Shown here: positions 24,223 to 31,671 of the stretch, piece by piece
Position numbering within the stretch: the stretch's first letter is position 1
How the letters are laid out: each line of letters begins with the position of its first letter
Notes under the pieces: model-generated
Seen by the model: the letters and a program-made list of their open reading frames with translations, nothing else
The model's database searches: none
What the model was told of the DNA's origin: nothing
Program-made: the position numbers and the translations under genes
NCBI GenBank assembly: GCA_038232055.1
Contig: JBBSIN010000005.1
Location: forward strand, 1-62,968
Direction of reading: 5' to 3'
Origin: JBBSIN01 sp038232055
Lineage (GTDB): Bacteria > Actinomycetota > Actinomycetes > JADGOV01
DNA: 62,968 nt

Positions 24223-24646
24223 TTAGTCGCGACGCAGCCCATCGATCGTGCTCAGCCCGTCGTTCACGACCACGTCGGTAGCTCGCGTCGGCTCGTCGGC
24301 GCAGATGTCATTGACGAACAGCGCGGCGGTTCGCCGGTCACCCGTCATGATGCAAATGACGGGCAGGTAGCCGAGTGCCGCGGTGGCGAGCGCTAGCCCG
24401 CTGACGGCCTCCATGATCGTCACCAGCCGCAGCGGATCGGTCTGGGCGACCACGTCGCCGAAGCCGACTGTGGTGACCGCCACGCCGCTTAGGTAAAGAG
24501 CGTCGAAAGAGTTGGTCGAAGACGAGATCTGGGTGATGAACGCCGACGGCACCCAACAAGCATCCGGTCACCAGCAGCGTCACGCTCGGTGGCTGCCCCG
24601 ACGACCACGTCGACAACTGCGTAGGACCAGTCGACTGGGGCCGCAA
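24223..24646 (-). pseudogene. Remnant of a two-helix potassium channel
   Basis: The frame 24552-24223 carries the potassium selectivity filter TTVGFGD followed by the second pore helix (VSGLALATAALGYLPVICI). The first helix (VTLLVTGCLLGAVGV) is in a different frame upstream, with a frameshift near 24550, and the remaining N-terminus is missing. The C-terminus is short. The intact gene would have been a KcsA/Ion_trans_2-like channel. The remnant probably cannot work. Confidence 0.65.
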
Positions 24647-24707
24647 GTCCTGATCGAGCCGGCTCGACCGCTAGAGCACGTCCCGCTTGCTGAGGAAGGA
24701 GACGCAG

Positions 24708-24908
24708 ATGCGCACAACGACAGCACTACGGAGCCGGCTGCTGAGCGTGTCGGTGATGACTGTGGCGTCGCTTCTGATGACGCCGACGGCGATGGCAACG
24801 ACCCCCGGCGACAACGGCCGGATCGTCTACTCCGCGCACCATGGTCAGGTGTCGAGTCCCGATCTCGCGCGGGTCCTGTCACCGCAATCAAAGCCGACGC
24901 GCGTGTGA
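24708..24908 (+). pseudogene. Truncated start of a secreted TolB/PD40-type beta-propeller protein
   Basis: Starting at ATG 24708, with AAGGAG upstream, the 66-residue frame encodes a signal peptide (basic MRTTTALRSR, hydrophobic core, cleavage near AMA-TTP) and then GDNGRIVYSA, the typical first strand of secreted TolB-like WD40 repeat proteins. It stops at 24908 after only about 25 further residues that do not resemble a propeller. It is best read as a 5' fragment of a larger gene. Confidence 0.55.
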
Positions 24909-25190
24909 CGAGCCGTGTGAGGGCCGAAGGGCACAGATCAGGGCGGTTCAGGGAGCCGTGAGCCCCTCCGTGCAGCGGTCTCTGGGGCATGCGGGCCAAG
25001 CAGTAAAACCTGACAGGTCATGTGTCTCCAACAGGTCCCGCCACTGCGGATCGTCTACCCGCGACGGCAGGCACACCCGTCGAGTCGACGAGGTCAGTGA
25101 ACGCAGGGTTGGCGAGTACGCGCACACTCCGAACTGGATGCCGTGCTTGCCTCGGGATTTCCCGAGTAGGAGAGCTCAGGTACCGACCCC

Positions 25191-25862
25191 TCACCCGGCC
25201 CTGAGCCGTTCACTGCGCGACGGAAGGAGCGACTGTTGCATGGCGCGCGCCAGCCACGCTTGGTAGCGCTCGGCCGACCAGCCCCGGTCAGTCACTAGCG
25301 CGGTCCACAGGGCGGGGTCCTTCAGTACCCACAGGACGTCGGTTGCCGCGTCGACGTCGAGGTCCTCGCGAAGCGGGCCGAGCGCGGCCAGGGCCTCAAC
25401 CGTGATGCGTGCGCCGGTCAGCCGCTGTTGTTTGAGCGTGGTGTAGAGCTCGGCGATGTCGCCATCCGTGGCCGACGCGTTCCGCAGCGCCTCGAACAAG
25501 GGCGCCACCCGCTGGTTGATCATGCGGTCGTTGCGGGCTTGGAGCTCGAGCATCATGCGCCGGTCACGCTGATGGAGAACCTCCTGGACCCAGGGCCGCT
25601 CCCTGACCGGGTCGGGTGCCTCATCGCCGGCGAGCCGCAGGTCCACGGCCGCCTTGAGCAAGGCCGGCTTGCCGGTGAAGGCCGTGTACACCGTGGGCCG
25701 TGCCACGCCGGCGCGCGCCGCGATCTGCTCGATCGAGGTCTGCATGTACCCCTGGGTCGCGAACAGCTCGGCGGCTGACCGCACGATGCGCGTCCGCGTC
25801 GCCAGAGCCTGCTCGGAGCGGAGGGGCGACTCGTAACGGCGAGGCTTGACTTCCTTGGTCAA
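25191..25862 (-). CDS. TetR-family transcriptional repressor
   Basis: 223 residues. The N-terminal helix-turn-helix (about 22-65) reads TRTRIVRSAAELFATQGYMQTSIEQIAARAGVARPTVYTAF, a standard TetR DNA-binding domain. The remaining ligand-binding part is helical and not assignable. The frame begins with a TTG at 25862, with GGGAG about 11 bases upstream; no ATG or GTG lies between it and the HTH. It is divergent from the cupin gene across a short AT-rich gap containing an imperfect palindrome, so it probably controls itself and the cupin. Confidence 0.88.
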   Translation of the reverse strand: MTKEVKPRRYESPLRSEQALATRTRIVRSAAELFATQGYMQTSIEQIAARAGVARPTVYTAFTGKPALLKAAVDLRLAGDEAPDPVRERPWVQEVLHQRDRRMMLELQARNDRMINQRVAPLFEALRNASATDGDIAELYTTLKQQRLTGARITVEALAALGPLREDLDVDAATDVLWVLKDPALWTALVTDRGWSAERYQAWLARAMQQSLLPSRSERLRAG

Positions 25863-25891
25863 TCCAATATACTCCCTGCCTATCTGATGGT

Positions 25892-25905
25892 GGTCAAGTA
25901 TAACC
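25892..25905. promoter_or_regulatory. Imperfect palindrome, possible TetR operator
   Basis: GGTCAAGTATAACC lies in the 59-base gap between the divergent TetR and cupin genes. The half sites GGTCA and TAACC match at four of five positions as an inverted pair. The gap is unusually AT-rich for this genome, as expected for overlapping divergent promoters. Confidence 0.4.
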
Positions 25906-25921
25906 AGTGGGGAGGGGTGTG

Positions 25922-26416
25922 ATGCGCACCGAGCCCAGCCGCCCCTACGCGCTCGACGCGGGGGAGGGCCAGGCCCATTGGTTCTTCGACAGCCTGGTCA
26001 CCGTCAAGGCGGCCGGCGAGCAGACCGATGGGGCCTTCGCCCTGACCGAGTTCGTCAACCCCCCGGCGTTCGCTAGCCCGCTGCACGTCCACCACGACGA
26101 GCACGAGGCCTTCTACATCCTTGAGGGCAGCGCCGAGATCCACTGCGGGGACGAGTCGTTCAACGTCGGACCCGGCAGCTTCGTGATGCTGCCTAAGGGC
26201 ATCCCTCACTGGCATCAGGTGGGCGTCGAGACGCCGTTGCACAGCCTGGTCCTGACGACCGGACAGTTCGAGCGCTACGTCTCCGCCTGCGCAGAGCCGG
26301 CCCAGACGCGTGAGTTGCCCCCGCCGGGTTCCCCTGACACGGACCGGGCCGCAGCGGCTGGTGAACGTTTCCGGATCGAGGTCCTCGGGCCGCCTCCCGC
26401 GCCCCCGTCGTCGTAG
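25922..26416 (+). CDS. Cupin-domain protein
   Basis: 164 residues with a single conserved cupin barrel. The first metal motif is HVHHDEHEAFYILEG (two or three His and a Glu), and the second includes GIPHWHQ. The C-terminal 35 residues are Pro-rich. Small cupins of this kind can be dioxygenases, isomerases or sensors. No reaction can be assigned. ATG 25922 is used because GGGGAGGGG sits directly upstream. The divergent TetR repressor suggests induction by a small molecule, perhaps the cupin's substrate. Confidence 0.82.
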   Translation: MRTEPSRPYALDAGEGQAHWFFDSLVTVKAAGEQTDGAFALTEFVNPPAFASPLHVHHDEHEAFYILEGSAEIHCGDESFNVGPGSFVMLPKGIPHWHQVGVETPLHSLVLTTGQFERYVSACAEPAQTRELPPPGSPDTDRAAAAGERFRIEVLGPPPAPPSS

Positions 26417-26466
26417 CGACCGGCTCAGGCCCGGCAGATAGCGCCGCGGAACGGGCTTGTTACCGG

Positions 26467-26613
26467 TTACCCGCACGTGGCTTCGCACAATGGGACCAGG
26501 GCCCGCACGAGGTCGGGACATCGCTGCAGGAGGTCCACGGCGATCTCGCCGCCGCAGTTGCGGCCGATGACGACGGCGGGGGTCTCGTTCAGCGCCTCGA
26601 GCAGCGCGGCCCG
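26467..26613 (-). pseudogene. Internal fragment of an alpha/beta hydrolase
   Basis: The frame reads AALLEALNETPAVVIGRNCG then GEIAVDLLQRCPDLVRALV, which is the strand-elbow-helix around the nucleophile of an alpha/beta hydrolase. The serine of the elbow is replaced by asparagine (G-R-N-C-G) and both ends of the gene are missing. It ends abruptly where the methyltransferase fragment on the other strand begins. Confidence 0.55.
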
Positions 26614-26815
26614 CCCGTACCCATCCTCGGCACCTGCCGGCGGGCGATGCCGGCGAGCGCGCGGTTGCTCATCTTCGAGCTGGTCCTGCCCGACGACACC
26701 CACCCGTCACTCGCCAAACTCCTCGATCTCGAGATGCTGTCCGTGACCCCGAGTGGCCGGCAGCGGACAGCGAGCGAGTACGTCGCGCTGCTGCACACAG
26801 CGGCGACGTCGTCAC
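26614..26815 (+). pseudogene. C-terminal fragment of an O-methyltransferase
   Basis: The frame ILGTCRRAMPASARLLIFE, VLPDDTHPSLAKLLDLEMLS and GRQRTASEYVALLHTA matches the end of SAM-dependent O-methyltransferases of the dimerisation-plus-SAM type (polyketide/phenolic O-methyltransferases). The SAM-binding part is absent upstream and the reading turns into low-complexity Ser/Pro after about 26800. Confidence 0.6.
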
Positions 26816-26904
26816 CCTCGCCCTCACCGCCGTCGAAGCCGAACGCCGTAGCCGGTGGGGCCAGCCGCGACGACGACGGCGGGGCTAGCCAACTGGACTA
26901 CATT

Positions 26905-27029
26905 CACGCTCGGGCGCGCCTCGATAGCGATCACGCTGACGTCTACTCGCACGTCTCGGCCGGCGATGCAGGACCGACGTCGCCGACCGCCTCGCGGCCC
27001 TCTTTGGCGAGATCGACGAGTTTCTGTGA
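26905..27029 (+). pseudogene. Frameshifted C-terminus of a tyrosine integrase
   Basis: Three frames in succession give LGRASIAITL, DVYSHVSAG and VADRLAALFGEIDEFL before the stop at 27027-27029. Joined, they form the end of an actinobacterial phage-type integrase, including the nucleophilic tyrosine in the DVYSHV motif. At least two small indels break the frame and everything upstream is lost. It lies 81 bases from the 3' end of a tRNA-Leu gene, the usual place for an integrase beside its attachment site. Confidence 0.65.
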
Positions 27030-27110
27030 CCACGCTGTGACCACTGGGGCCATTTTCGCCCTAAGACGAGCACCAGCAGGGCTTGACCTGTAGAAACGCT
27101 TCGCGGGGGG

Positions 27111-27195
27111 TGTCGGAGGGGGGACTTGAACCCCCATGCCCTTGTGGGGCACTAGGCCCTCAACCTAGCGCGTCTGCCTATTCCGCCACTCCGAC
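27111..27195 (-). tRNA. tRNA-Leu (anticodon GAG)
   Basis: On the minus strand the sequence folds as a class II tRNA: acceptor GTCGGAG pairing with CTCCGAC, anticodon stem CTAGG/CCTAG with loop TTGAGGG (anticodon GAG), a long variable arm (TGCCCC/GGGGCA-type) and T-arm GGGGGTTCAAGTCCCCC. CCA is not encoded. The 3' end faces the decayed integrase remnant. Confidence 0.95.
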
Positions 27196-27243
27196 GTGCG
27201 CACGGCGAGATCGCCGCAGCGCCGCGCCAGCCTATACGACCTG

Positions 27244-28038
27244 ATGCCCGACGAGCCCGAGACGGTTACGGTGCGGGGCGTGACGACGACAGGCTTCGGG
27301 ATCGACATCGGCGGCAGTGGGATCAAGGCGGCACCGGTCGACCTCGAGCGGGGACAGTTCACCGCAGAGCGGGTGCGGATACCCACGCCGCACCCGGCTA
27401 CGCCGGACGCGGTTGCGAAGGTGGTCGCCGAGGTGGCCGCCCATTTCGGTCCGCCGGAGGGCATCGGCGCGACGTTCCCCGGTGTCGTCAGGGCCGGTCG
27501 GGTCTGCACCGCAGCGAACGTCGACCCCACCTGGCTCGACACCGATGCGGCCGCCACCTTCGGCGCAGCCGTCGGGTCGCCGGTCTTCGTGCTCAACGAC
27601 GCCGACGCGGCGGGGCTGGCGGAGGCCCGGTACGGCGCCGCGAGCGGCGAGCGCGGAGTCGTCGTCCTGGTCACCTTCGGCACCGGCATCGGCAGCGCGG
27701 TTCTCCTCGACGGGCGGCTCGTCCCGAATACCGAGCTCGGCCATCTCGAGGTCGACGGCCACGATGCGGAGACGCGGGCCTCCGACGCCGCCAGGGAGCG
27801 CGACGATCTCGACTGGGAGCAGTGGGCGAAGCGGGTGGCGAAGTACCTGCGCCGGCTCGAGGCGCTGCTCTGGCCGGACCTCATCATCTGCGGTGGCGGC
27901 GTGAGCAAGAAGGCGGAGAAGTGGCTGCCACATCTGTCCCGGGTGCGGTCGCGCGTCGTACCGGCTGCCCTGCACAACGACGCCGGAATCGTGGGCGCTG
28001 CACTCTGGGCCCGCGAGCAAGGCCCCGGCGTACGGTGA
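27244..28038 (+). CDS. ppgK: Polyphosphate glucokinase (ROK family)
   Basis: About 264 residues, phosphorylating glucose with polyphosphate or ATP to feed glycolysis. The N-terminal phosphate motif GIDIGGSGIKAAPVD, the NDADAAG segment with the catalytic aspartate, VTFGTGIGSAVLLDGRL and the polyphosphate-glucokinase hallmark LNPNTELGHLE-like stretch (VPNTELGHLEVDG) are all present, as is the C-terminal GGGVSKKAEKW. ATG 27244 is used; a GTG at 27280, just before the GIDIGG strand, is an alternative. It is divergent from the tRNA-Leu, which begins 48 bases away. Confidence 0.92.
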   Translation: MPDEPETVTVRGVTTTGFGIDIGGSGIKAAPVDLERGQFTAERVRIPTPHPATPDAVAKVVAEVAAHFGPPEGIGATFPGVVRAGRVCTAANVDPTWLDTDAAATFGAAVGSPVFVLNDADAAGLAEARYGAASGERGVVVLVTFGTGIGSAVLLDGRLVPNTELGHLEVDGHDAETRASDAARERDDLDWEQWAKRVAKYLRRLEALLWPDLIICGGGVSKKAEKWLPHLSRVRSRVVPAALHNDAGIVGAALWAREQGPGVR

Positions 28039-28042
28039 CCCG

Positions 28043-29338
28043 ATGAGCGCGAAGGACGCCCTGGACGAGGTCGTCGACCTCTGCCGCGACCTCATCCGCA
28101 TCGACACCACCAACCCGACCAGCGACGAGCGAAAGGCCGCGGAGTACGTCGCCGAGAAGCGTGCCGAGGTGGGACTCGAACCCCAGTTCCTCGAGTCGGC
28201 ACCAGGACGGGCCAACGTCGTCGCCCGGGTCGAGGGCGACGACCCCAGCCGCGGCCCCCTGCTGATCCACGGCCACCTCGACGTCGTGCCCGCGGACGCC
28301 GCCGACTGGCAGGTCGACCCGTTCTCCGGCGAGGTCCGTGACGGCTGCCTCTGGGGCCGGGGCGCGGTCGACATGAAAGACATGGACGCGATGACGCTCG
28401 CCGTCGTCCGTCAACGGATGCGCGAGGGCCGCAAGCCACCCCGCGACGTCGTACTCGCCTTTCTGGCCGACGAAGAGGCCGGCGGCAAGTACGGCGCCGG
28501 CTGGCTGGTGCAGAACCACCCGGATCTCTTCTCGGATTGCACCGAGGCGATCAGCGAGGTCGGCGGTTTCAGCTACACCGTCAACGACGACCTCCGGCTG
28601 TACCTCGTCGAGACCGCCCAGAAGGGCATGGCGTGGATGCGGCTCACGGCCCGGGGCCGGGCCGGGCACGGCAGCATGGTCAACGACGACAACGCGGTGA
28701 CCGCGCTCTGCGAGGCAGTAGCCCGGGTCGGGCGGCACACGTTCCCGGTCCAGCTCACCAGGACGGTTCGTGCCTTTCTGGAGGAGATCAGCGAGGCCCT
28801 CGGCATCGACCTCGACCCCGACGATCCTGAGGCGGCGGTGCAGCGGCTCGGACCCATCGCCCGCATGGTGGGGGCGACACTGCGCCACACAGCCAACCCG
28901 ACCCAGCTCGACGCCGGCTACAAGGTGAACGTCATCCCCGGGGCGGCGACGGCGTACGTCGACGGGCGCTTTCTGCCCGGGCACGAAGCGGACTTCGAGG
29001 CGGCGCTGGACGACATCCTCGGCCCGGACATCGTCCGGGAGTACGTCAACTACGACATCGCGCTCGAGACCGACTTCGACGGAGCGTTGGTGGATGCGAT
29101 GGCTGCTGCGCTGAAGGCCGAGGACGAGGGTGCCCGGACGATCCCGTACATGCTCTCCGGCGGCACCGACGCGAAGTCCTTCTCAACGCTCGGCATCCGC
29201 TGCTTCGGCTTCTCCCCGCTGCGGCTGCCGGGCGACCTCGACTTCACCGCGATGTTCCACGGCGTCGATGAGCGGGTGCCGCTCAACTCGCTCCGGTTCG
29301 GCGTCCGGGTATTGGACCGTTTTCTCGACGGGTGCTGA
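28043..29338 (+). CDS. M20-family metallopeptidase
   Basis: 431 residues, a zinc aminoacylase/peptidase. Metal and catalytic residues are visible: H78 and D80 in GHLDVVP, D110 in VDMKD, and E144/E145 in DEEAGG. A lid (dimerisation) domain occupies about 190-300, and GGTDAKSF comes near the end. This version belongs to the M20/M25/M40 group with broad dipeptide or N-acyl amino acid activity. The ATG starts four bases after the glucokinase stop, so the two may be co-transcribed. Confidence 0.92.
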   Translation: MSAKDALDEVVDLCRDLIRIDTTNPTSDERKAAEYVAEKRAEVGLEPQFLESAPGRANVVARVEGDDPSRGPLLIHGHLDVVPADAADWQVDPFSGEVRDGCLWGRGAVDMKDMDAMTLAVVRQRMREGRKPPRDVVLAFLADEEAGGKYGAGWLVQNHPDLFSDCTEAISEVGGFSYTVNDDLRLYLVETAQKGMAWMRLTARGRAGHGSMVNDDNAVTALCEAVARVGRHTFPVQLTRTVRAFLEEISEALGIDLDPDDPEAAVQRLGPIARMVGATLRHTANPTQLDAGYKVNVIPGAATAYVDGRFLPGHEADFEAALDDILGPDIVREYVNYDIALETDFDGALVDAMAAALKAEDEGARTIPYMLSGGTDAKSFSTLGIRCFGFSPLRLPGDLDFTAMFHGVDERVPLNSLRFGVRVLDRFLDGC

Positions 29339-29360
29339 CCCGGCGCCGCTAGGCTAGTAG

Positions 29361-29409
29361 CCCACAGCCCACAGCCCACAGCCCACAGCCCACAGCCCAC
29401 AGCCCACAG
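29361..29409. repeat. Heptamer microsatellite, seven perfect copies of CCCACAG
   Basis: Seven uninterrupted copies of CCCACAG lie directly after the M20 peptidase stop, in the gap before the convergent anti-sigma gene. Such heptamer runs vary in copy number by slippage; being non-coding, this one is unlikely to switch a protein on or off. Confidence 0.95.
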
Positions 29410-29504
29410 CGCACCGGACAACGGCGAACTCGGCCAGGCCGGCAAGGACCGACGTATCCGCAGGCGAATGCGACGGTAGGCGAGCGTCTATGAAGAACGA
29501 CGCG

Positions 29505-30215
29505 TCAGAGGACGCCCAGCGCATCGCCGGCGGCCCGAACCAGCTCAGCGTCCTCGCTGAGCACGAGCAGCGCATGCGGCTGCCGAGCGCACAGCACGGT
29601 TACCCCATCGCTGTGGAGAAGCCAGGGCCCGTCCCGGCCGGCGAGCAGGCGTGCTCCCCGTGCGGTGGGGAACGGCTCCGCGCTGCGGTAGACGACGAGT
29701 CGTAAACCGGCGGGGTCACGGTAGACGTAAGCACTGACCGCCATGCGCTCGAGTTCGCCGGCCCCCGCCGCGACCAGCGACAGGTGCAGCGCGGACAGGT
29801 CGGGGAGGGTGTTCGCCGGTACGCCGCTGCCGGGCAGCCGGTGCTGCTGGTAACCCGCGACTGCGGCGACGATCGCTGGAGGTTGCGCGGCCGGCCGTCG
29901 GATGACCGCCACCACGGCGACCGCGGCTAGCACCACCACAGCCAGCCCGAGCGCGCCGGTGGCGAGCAGCGACGGCCAGCGTCGACGCAGCTCGGGCTGC
30001 TCGGCGGTGAGCGCTGACCGGACCCGGTCACGCAACGCGGGTGTGGCCAGCTCGCGGCCACGCTCGGCGACCGCCCGCCCGGCCCGACCGGCCTGCACCT
30101 CGCGCCAGCACGAGTCGCAGGCGAGCAGGTGCGCCTCGAACGACTGCCGAGGACGGGGCCGCAGCGTGCCGGCGAGAAAGGCCGCCGCCATCCGCTCAGG
30201 GTCGAGTTTCGCCAT
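29505..30215 (-). CDS. Zinc-finger anti-sigma factor
   Basis: 236 residues. The N-terminal anti-sigma domain carries the zinc motif H29-x3-C33-x2-C36 (AHLLACDSC), one membrane helix lies near 83-105, and the outside domain of about 130 residues contains hydrophobic strands and GVTVLCARQPHALLVLS. Such proteins hold an ECF sigma factor inactive at the membrane until a signal arrives. The gene overlaps the sigma gene by 20 bases, the usual arrangement for a cognate pair. The outside domain is not recognised. Confidence 0.87.
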   Translation of the reverse strand: MAKLDPERMAAAFLAGTLRPRPRQSFEAHLLACDSCWREVQAGRAGRAVAERGRELATPALRDRVRSALTAEQPELRRRWPSLLATGALGLAVVVLAAVAVVAVIRRPAAQPPAIVAAVAGYQQHRLPGSGVPANTLPDLSALHLSLVAAGAGELERMAVSAYVYRDPAGLRLVVYRSAEPFPTARGARLLAGRDGPWLLHSDGVTVLCARQPHALLVLSEDAELVRAAGDALGVL

Positions 30216-30675
30216 CCCCCACCCTCTGTCCGATCAACCCGGCCAGCGCCTTGCGCCCACGGTGCACCCGGGCGAGCACGGTGCCGCGGGGGACCCTGGT
30301 GATGCCGGCCACCTCGGAGGCGGTGAACCCGCAGAGGTCCATCAGGGTGACGGCTTCCCGCTGGGGTACCGGCAGCCGCCACAGCGCGTCGTGCACGAGA
30401 CCGGCGTCCACCCGGGCGAGCGCCTCGTCCGCGGTGTCTGCCGCGGCCATCACCCGGGCGACCTGTCCCTCGTCGGGCATCTCCACTGGGCGGGTCGAGC
30501 GGCGCCGATGCTCTGAGCGCCAGGCGTTCAGACATATGGTCGCCAACCAGGCAGCGGTCCGCTCCGGCGTCCGCCGCCGCCAGCCCTGCAGAGCGCGGAG
30601 ATAGGTGTCCTGGATCAGGTCCTCGGCCGCCTCGGGCGACGGGGCAAGCCTGGACGAAGTCCTCGTCGGGCACAA
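30196..30675 (-). CDS. ECF sigma factor with damaged region 2
   Basis: The readable part has the end of region 2 (PEAAEDLIQDTYLRALQGW, about 14-32, through the DNA-melting helix) and a complete region 4 (LPVPQREAVTLMDLCGFTASEVAGI, about 100-150). The usual first half of region 2, which binds core polymerase, is missing. A good start (GGAGG, then GTG at 30673, reading PDEDFVQA like many ECF sigmas) is present but in another frame, which suggests an out-of-frame deletion of about 65 bases. Unless a TTG at 30675 yields a working short protein, this copy is probably non-functional although its anti-sigma is intact. Confidence 0.7.
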   Translation of the reverse strand: MCPTRTSSRLAPSPEAAEDLIQDTYLRALQGWRRRTPERTAAWLATICLNAWRSEHRRRSTRPVEMPDEGQVARVMAAADTADEALARVDAGLVHDALWRLPVPQREAVTLMDLCGFTASEVAGITRVPRGTVLARVHRGRKALAGLIGQRVGDGETRP

Positions 30676-30714
30676 TCCCAGCCTCCGCGGTCGACAGCCG
30701 ATCCGGCCCAGCCG

Positions 30715-31221
30715 CTAGCCCTCCTTGATCGCCAACACCGGCTCCCGACCGCGGATGCCGCTGCTGAAGAAGGCGACCGACAGCAGGAGGCCGAAGGCTA
30801 GGTGCACGAGCAGCTCGAACGGCCGATTCGCCATCTTGAACTGGGTGAGCACCAGCGGCGTCACGACCAGGAAGTTCACAACGTACAGGACAAGCCCGTA
30901 CGCCGTCCCCGCCAACGCAACCGTCCCGTTGGTCCGAAACGCCGGCGCTACCAGCCCGAAGATGGCGCCGTAGATCGCCGAAAGCAGAAGGTGAACGACC
31001 ATCCCGAGAGCCGGGCTGGCCGAGCCGTCGGCGAGGGCACCCTTGCCGAGCGCGATCGACGAGATCAGCTTGAGCGGGGCGTTCGCCGGGTTGCCCAGCG
31101 ACGTGACGAACCACATGGTGACCGCGATGAAGAACACACCCGCGACGACGCCACCGATCACCCCTCTGATCAGCCGTGAGGCCAGTGTGTCAGAACCGCC
31201 GTGGCTGACCGCGGAATCCAT
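30715..31221 (-). CDS. Small polytopic membrane protein near the sigma factor
   Basis: 168 residues with four hydrophobic helices (about 18-38, 70-92, 98-118, 130-152) and short tails. ATG 31221 is used, with AAGGGG upstream. Layout and local motifs (RG-V-GG-VAGVFF at the start, HLAFGLLLS in the last helix) resemble the protein at 766-1374. It is followed directly by the sigma/anti-sigma pair on the same strand with a 40-base gap, so it may belong to that regulon. The function is unknown. Confidence 0.7.
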   Translation of the reverse strand: MDSAVSHGGSDTLASRLIRGVIGGVVAGVFFIAVTMWFVTSLGNPANAPLKLISSIALGKGALADGSASPALGMVVHLLLSAIYGAIFGLVAPAFRTNGTVALAGTAYGLVLYVVNFLVVTPLVLTQFKMANRPFELLVHLAFGLLLSVAFFSSGIRGREPVLAIKEG

Positions 31222-31436
31222 CGGCAGACCCCTTCGTCTTCCGGGACGGGGTCCGGACACCCGATCCCACTGACATCTAGGACGCGCACACCGGACCGTT
31301 GATTGCGCCGGCCCCCGACCGCCGGGTCGTTGCGGTCCACGTTCTCGTCCCGCCCGCGGCGTGCGGAACCGTCGCCGCGGGACTAAACCTGAGCCCACGG
31401 AGTCGGGCCTTGCGCGAGTGCTAGACCTGTCTAATG

Positions 31437-31652
31437 CTAGGCGGAGTGCCCCGCCCCGACCGGCTCCGGCCGCCACCGCACGATCTTGCGCCGCAGCAGC
31501 GCGCGTCGGCTTCCGTCGGGGAGGAGCCGCAGCCGGTCGAGCTCCCAGTGCCCGTACTCGGCGGAGTCGGTCAGCACCCGTAGCGCGGCGTTGCGCGACG
31601 TACCGCGCGGCAGGAAGAGCCGCCGGTACTCGTACTCGGTCGTCCCCGTCAT
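31437..31652 (-). CDS. DUF5703-type small protein
   Basis: 71 residues from ATG 31652 (MTGTTEYEYRRLFLPRG), chosen because AAGGG lies six bases upstream; ATG 31664 would add four residues. The basic, strand-rich sequence (YGHWELDRLRLLPDGSRRALLRRKIVRW) matches the small conserved actinobacterial family DUF5703. It is widespread beside recombination or housekeeping genes and has no known function. Its start overlaps no gene, but it follows the RecD-like helicase stop by 19 bases and is likely co-transcribed with it. Confidence 0.75.
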   Translation of the reverse strand: MTGTTEYEYRRLFLPRGTSRNAALRVLTDSAEYGHWELDRLRLLPDGSRRALLRRKIVRWRPEPVGAGHSA

Positions 31653-31671
31653 GTCGCCCTTCATTGTGCGG

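Noticed and set aside
28165..28190. A tRNA-like stretch GGGACTCGAACCCCAG resembling the end of the tRNA-Leu
   Set aside because: It lies inside the M20 peptidase reading frame (VGLEPQF), on the wrong side of the tRNA to be the other attachment site, and matches only part of the T-arm.
29361..29409. CRISPR-like array
   Set aside because: The unit is seven bases, without spacers, so it is a microsatellite.
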